Source: CAZAQS01 sp964486825 | GTDB lineage: Bacteria > Chloroflexota > Anaerolineae > Anaerolineales > UBA4823 | Length of the DNA stretch: 5,246 bases | Direction: 5' to 3' | Assembly (NCBI GenBank): GCA_964486825.1 | Contig: CAZAQS010000323.1 | Span: forward strand, 1 to 5,246 | Shown here: in pieces, positions 4,865 through 5,246 of the stretch | Layout of the letters: each line of letters begins with the position of its first letter | Numbering within the stretch: position 1 is the stretch's first letter | Notes under the pieces: generated by a model | What the model was told of the DNA's origin: nothing | The model's input: only the letters and a program-made list of their open reading frames with translations | The model's database searches: none | Translations under genes and position numbers: made by a program

Positions 4865-5246
4865 CCTAAATCTTGCGATTCTTGTACTCCTTTCTCCCAT
4901 ATCGAGGCTGTCCATCTGGAAATTACTCCCGAAATGTAGGTGGTAGTCACCAGCTCCCTATCCCTAAACTTGTAGTGCCTCTGTTCGAGTAGCTCAACCG
5001 CAAGTAGTCACATCTCAATCATCCTATGAGACAAGCGCCCTTAGTATTCAGCCGGGGGCGGCTTGGTTTAAGGATTTGAATTAATCAGAGTCGTCGTCCA
5101 TCTCACCGCCTGGAGATGCCAACCTGGATCGCACATTTCTTGCCTCTGAAAGCACGTATCCGACTGGGGTAGTAGAGATCCGTGGTTAGGTAAATGGTGC
5201 TGTTCCTCAAATGTTAATAACGGAAGAGCGTCGTGTAGGGAAAGTG
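4865..5246. other. Non-coding region downstream of the tRNA
   Basis: About 380 bases with stops in all frames and no supportable gene, repeat array or integrase-type attachment duplication of the tRNA 3' end. The only structure of note is the hairpin at 5050-5063. An open frame from the ATG at 5211 runs off the window after 12 codons, with no ribosome binding site. Confidence 0.5.
5050..5069 (+). terminator. GC-rich hairpin, terminator-like
   Basis: AGCCG (5050-5054) pairs with CGGCT (5059-5063) around GGGG, followed by TGGTTT. The stem is short but strong; the T tract is poor and interrupted. It lies 186 bases after the tRNA, so it may end that transcript or belong to something outside the window. 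Confidence 0.3.

Noticed and set aside
4731..4946. Plus-strand frame across the tRNA (STDRAPDFESVGCEFESRRGR)
   Set aside because: This is the sense-strand translation of the same tRNA, a common false gene call.
4681..4950. Minus-strand frame across the tRNA containing GEIRTHNLLIRSQALYPLSYGG
   Set aside because: This peptide is the well-known artefact of translating the antisense of a tRNA gene; the cloverleaf explains the sequence.
5211..5246. Start of a gene running off the right edge (MLITEERRVGKV)
   Set aside because: Only 12 codons are visible, there is no Shine-Dalgarno sequence, and nothing identifies a family.
4865..5246. tRNA-associated integration site
   Set aside because: No duplicated tRNA 3' end or integrase fragment was found downstream within the window.

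Overview
This is a 5.2 kb chromosomal-looking stretch. It probably comes from an uncultivated Chloroflexota-type bacterium (Anaerolineae-like). That assignment is an inference from the architecture of the large serine hydrolase (membrane anchor, YoaR/VanW-type domain, class A beta-lactamase fold) and from the mix of GC-rich genes with long, less GC-rich spacers. No rRNA or other marker is present to prove it.

Layout, left to right, with everything convincing on the + strand. (1) Positions 1-438 hold the broken 3' end of an alpha/beta-hydrolase gene. (2) Positions 439-736 are a non-coding spacer. It leads into an extended -10 promoter (743-751) centred in a short dyad. (3) Positions 795-2703 carry three consecutive genes, each with its own Shine-Dalgarno sequence. 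All encode stand-alone proteins of the RibD C-terminal/dihydrofolate-reductase-like family and are probably one operon. (4) Positions 2704-3012 are a spacer with a long, strong inverted repeat (2821-2932) and a possible small protein remnant on the minus strand. (5) Positions 3013-4515 encode a 500-residue membrane-anchored serine hydrolase of the penicillin-interacting class, read from a TTG start. (6) Positions 4792-4864 are a tRNA-Arg(TCG) with its own promoter. (7) Positions 4865-5246 are apparently non-coding, apart from a terminator-like hairpin.

The three reductase-like paralogues are the main functional theme. They share the fold and NADPH-type motifs but have diverged in the middle, so they probably reduce different small molecules; their substrates cannot be read from sequence. 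The serine hydrolase would act outside the membrane on cell-wall material or a related substrate. It keeps the catalytic Ser-x-x-Lys but has no clear equivalent of the deacylating Glu of true class A beta-lactamases. I see no direct link between the reductase operon, the hydrolase and the tRNA. No CRISPR array, complete insertion sequence or defence system was found. The least explained element is the inverted repeat at 2821-2932.
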